Below are positions 5,691-6,746 of a stretch of DNA of 6,746 nucleotides, one piece after another. The stretch's first letter is position 1, and each line of letters starts with the position of its first letter. The position numbers and the translations under genes are program-made. This DNA is from Caulobacteraceae bacterium. Its GTDB lineage: Bacteria > Pseudomonadota > Alphaproteobacteria > Caulobacterales > Caulobacteraceae. The stretch covers positions 1-6,746 of the forward strand of contig SDZP01000191.1 in the NCBI GenBank assembly GCA_004144935.1, in the 5' to 3' direction. The notes under the pieces were generated by a model. That model did no database searches, was not told the origin of the DNA, and saw only the letters and a program-made list of their open reading frames with translations.

Positions 5691-6350
5691 TCAGGCCTTG
5701 GCGTCCGAAGGCCCCTCGGCCGGCGGTGGCTGATCCTTGCCAGCGCCGATCTTCGGCTCCTGGCCCTTGAGCAGGCGGCCGATGTTGTCCCGGTGGCGGA
5801 AGAAGACCAGCACGGCCATGAACACCGCCAGCACCACCACGGGGTAGGGCTGTTCGGTGGCCAGGGCGAAGAAGGGGGCCAGGGCGACGGCGGTCAGGCC
5901 GGCCAGCGAGGAGATGCGGAACAGGAAGGCGATCACCAGCCAGGTGACGCCGGCCAGCAGCCCCGCCGGCCAGGCGATGGCCAGCATGGTGCCGAAGAAG
6001 GTGGCGACGCCCTTGCCGCCCTTGAACTTCAGCCAGACCGGAAACAGGTGGCCGGTGAAGGCGGCGCCGGCGGCGATGGCCATGGCGGCCGGCAGCCAGT
6101 GGGTCAGCAGCCCGGCCAGCAGAACGGCCAGGGCGCCCTTGCCGCTGTCGCCGATCAGGGCCAGCAGGGCCAGGTCCTTGCGGCCGGTGCGCAGCACGTT
6201 GGTGGCGCCGATGTTGCCCGAGCCGACGGTGCGGATGTCGATGCCGGCAATGCGGGCGCTGAGCAGCCCGAACGGGATCGAGCCCAGCAGATAGCCGCCG
6301 ATGGCGACCAGGGCGAGGGTCAGGAGGGCAGGGCCGACCAGGGATTCCAT
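5691..6350 (-). CDS. plsY: Glycerol-3-phosphate acyltransferase PlsY
   Basis: This 219-residue, strongly hydrophobic integral inner-membrane protein transfers the acyl group from acyl-phosphate (made by PlsX) to glycerol-3-phosphate, the first step of phospholipid synthesis. All three conserved loops are present: YLLGSIPFGLL (20-30) followed by GSGNIGATNVLR (43-54), GHLFPVWLKFKGGKGVAT (100-117), and FRHRDNIGRLLKGQE (184-198). The GDSGKG segment is at 67-72. Several membrane helices lie between them, and the last 20 residues are a polar tail. The ATG at 6350 is preceded by GGAGG seven bases upstream, so the longer in-frame reading from 6434 is not used. It lies between pyrC and dprA, an arrangement familiar from alphaproteobacteria. 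An inverted-repeat element occupies much of its upstream gap. Confidence 0.97.
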   Translation of the reverse strand: MESLVGPALLTLALVAIGGYLLGSIPFGLLSARIAGIDIRTVGSGNIGATNVLRTGRKDLALLALIGDSGKGALAVLLAGLLTHWLPAAMAIAAGAAFTGHLFPVWLKFKGGKGVATFFGTMLAIAWPAGLLAGVTWLVIAFLFRISSLAGLTAVALAPFFALATEQPYPVVVLAVFMAVLVFFRHRDNIGRLLKGQEPKIGAGKDQPPPAEGPSDAKA

Positions 6351-6357
6351 GTTTGTT

Positions 6358-6362
6358 CCTCC
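6358..6362 (-). promoter_or_regulatory. Ribosome binding site of plsY (GGAGG)
   Basis: GGAGG on the minus strand lies seven bases before ATG 6350, a near-ideal site that decides the start against the in-frame ATG at 6434. Confidence 0.8.
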
Positions 6363-6439
6363 GGGCGTGACGATGCCGCGCAGATTGGCGATGAGCAAGG
6401 GGCAAGCGTCGGGAGCACCCGGCCCTCGACCCAACTCTA

Positions 6440-6589
6440 CCGCTCATCCCGGCGAATGCCGGGACCCATTTCAAAGGGCGCCGGCTTTTGCTGTTCGAGC
6501 CCAGATTGGCCTCGGCGGCCTGAATCAGCATCCTCTCCGAAACAGGTTCGCCCTATGAAATGGGTCCCGGCATTCGCCGGGATGAGCGG
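6440..6589. repeat. Dispersed long inverted-repeat element, nearly perfect copy
   Basis: The arms 6440-6480 and 6549-6589 are complementary at 40 of 41 positions (only 6474/6555 fails), and their outer 34 bp are perfect. The loop is 68 bases. Each arm contains its own small hairpin, TCCCGGC-GAAT-GCCGGGA, next to the sequence pairing with GAAATGGG. The element starts 14 bases after the pyrC stop. The loop has no recognised content. A diverged relative lies at 4434-4580. Elements of this general type recur in many alphaproteobacterial genomes; whether it is mobile, an mRNA 3'-end structure or a terminator is not shown by the sequence. The remainder of the gap to plsY (6363-6439) shows no clear promoter. 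Confidence 0.9.
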
Positions 6590-6603
6590 AATCTGAGACG
6601 GCG

Positions 6604-6746
6604 TTAGTCGGCCGTTCGGTACACCGTCCGTCCGTCCACCAGGGTCATCAGCACCTGCCCCTGCAGCCGGCGCCCATCGAAGGCCGAGTTCTTCGACTTC
6701 GACCGCAGCTTGTCGGCATCGACCAGGATCGGGGCGCCGGCTGCAG
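6604..6746 (-). CDS. pyrC: Dihydroorotase, C-terminal 46 residues only
   Basis: This open reading frame enters from the right edge and ends with TAA at 6606-6604. The readable 46 residues contain APILVDADKLRSKSKNSAF followed by GRRLQGQVLMTLVDGRTVY. This is the closing pattern of class I dihydroorotases: an outer beta strand, a Lys-Ser-Lys-x-Asn stretch, then F-x-G-x-x-L-x-G-x-V and a final V-x-G-R-x-V-Y. The enzyme cyclises carbamoyl-aspartate to dihydroorotate in pyrimidine synthesis. The zinc-binding and catalytic residues lie outside the window. It is upstream of plsY on the same strand, as in other alphaproteobacteria. Other cyclic amidohydrolases share this C-terminal pattern loosely, but the gene context favours pyrC. 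Confidence 0.85.
   Translation of the reverse strand, partial: AAGAPILVDADKLRSKSKNSAFDGRRLQGQVLMTLVDGRTVYRTAD

Noticed and set aside
6351..6434. N-terminal extension of plsY to an ATG at 6434
   Set aside because: PlsY proteins begin just before the first membrane helix, and GGAGG precedes ATG 6350 at ideal spacing.
4434..6589. plsY-dprA as the cargo of a composite transposon flanked by the two repeats
   Set aside because: The repeats differ in sequence and structure, no transposase is present, and pyrC-plsY-dprA is a normal chromosomal order; the repeats look independently inserted.
6440..6589. CRISPR array
   Set aside because: There is one inverted pair, not a series of direct repeats with regular spacers, and no cas gene.
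5163..6596. A 477-codon open frame on the plus strand
   Set aside because: It is antisense to dprA and plsY, whose motifs are unmistakable, and it continues through the repeat; its Gln/Gly/His-rich translation matches nothing.
6440..6603. Rho-independent terminator of pyrC
   Set aside because: The hairpins are strong, but no clear run of T follows either stem on the minus strand, so an intrinsic terminator cannot be supported.

Overview
The window is GC-rich, densely coded chromosomal DNA from an alphaproteobacterium, most likely a member of the Caulobacteraceae (Caulobacter, Phenylobacterium or Brevundimonas type). The basis is the high-GC third codon positions, the pyrC-plsY-dprA gene order, a bolA/monothiol-glutaredoxin cluster, and dispersed palindromic repeats built on CCCGGCGAATGCCGGG. 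The genus assignment is inference; no rRNA or other marker gene is present.

Region 1 (1-1616, minus strand) is a compact co-directional cluster, read right to left: bolA (GTG start at 1616), an aldo/keto-reductase-fold protein, the CGFS monothiol glutaredoxin grxD, and the first 44 codons of a hotdog-fold acyl-CoA thioesterase that leaves the window at base 1. BolA and CGFS glutaredoxins are established [2Fe-2S]-cluster partners. The protein between them keeps the aldo/keto reductase fold but appears to have lost the catalytic tetrad.

Region 2 (1617-3102, plus strand) starts from a short divergent gap and carries two consecutive genes for small secreted lipoproteins. They are clear paralogs of each other, with the same lipobox layout, four conserved cysteines, a CGPPPP motif and a C-terminal RWVRD. 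I do not recognise the family. A 9-bp inverted repeat brackets the ribosome binding site and start codon of the first one.

Region 3 (3099-4331, minus strand) is a serine beta-lactamase-like hydrolase (family VIII esterase type) with SMTK, Tyr and WGG motifs. Its stop codon overlaps that of the second lipoprotein gene tail to tail.

Region 4 (4332-6746, minus strand) reads pyrC (C-terminal end only), then plsY, then dprA. Two related long inverted-repeat elements sit 14 and 17 bases downstream of the pyrC and dprA stop codons. These are housekeeping genes: pyrimidine synthesis, phospholipid synthesis, and loading of RecA on incoming single-stranded DNA. No tRNA, rRNA, CRISPR array, transposase or phage gene was seen.
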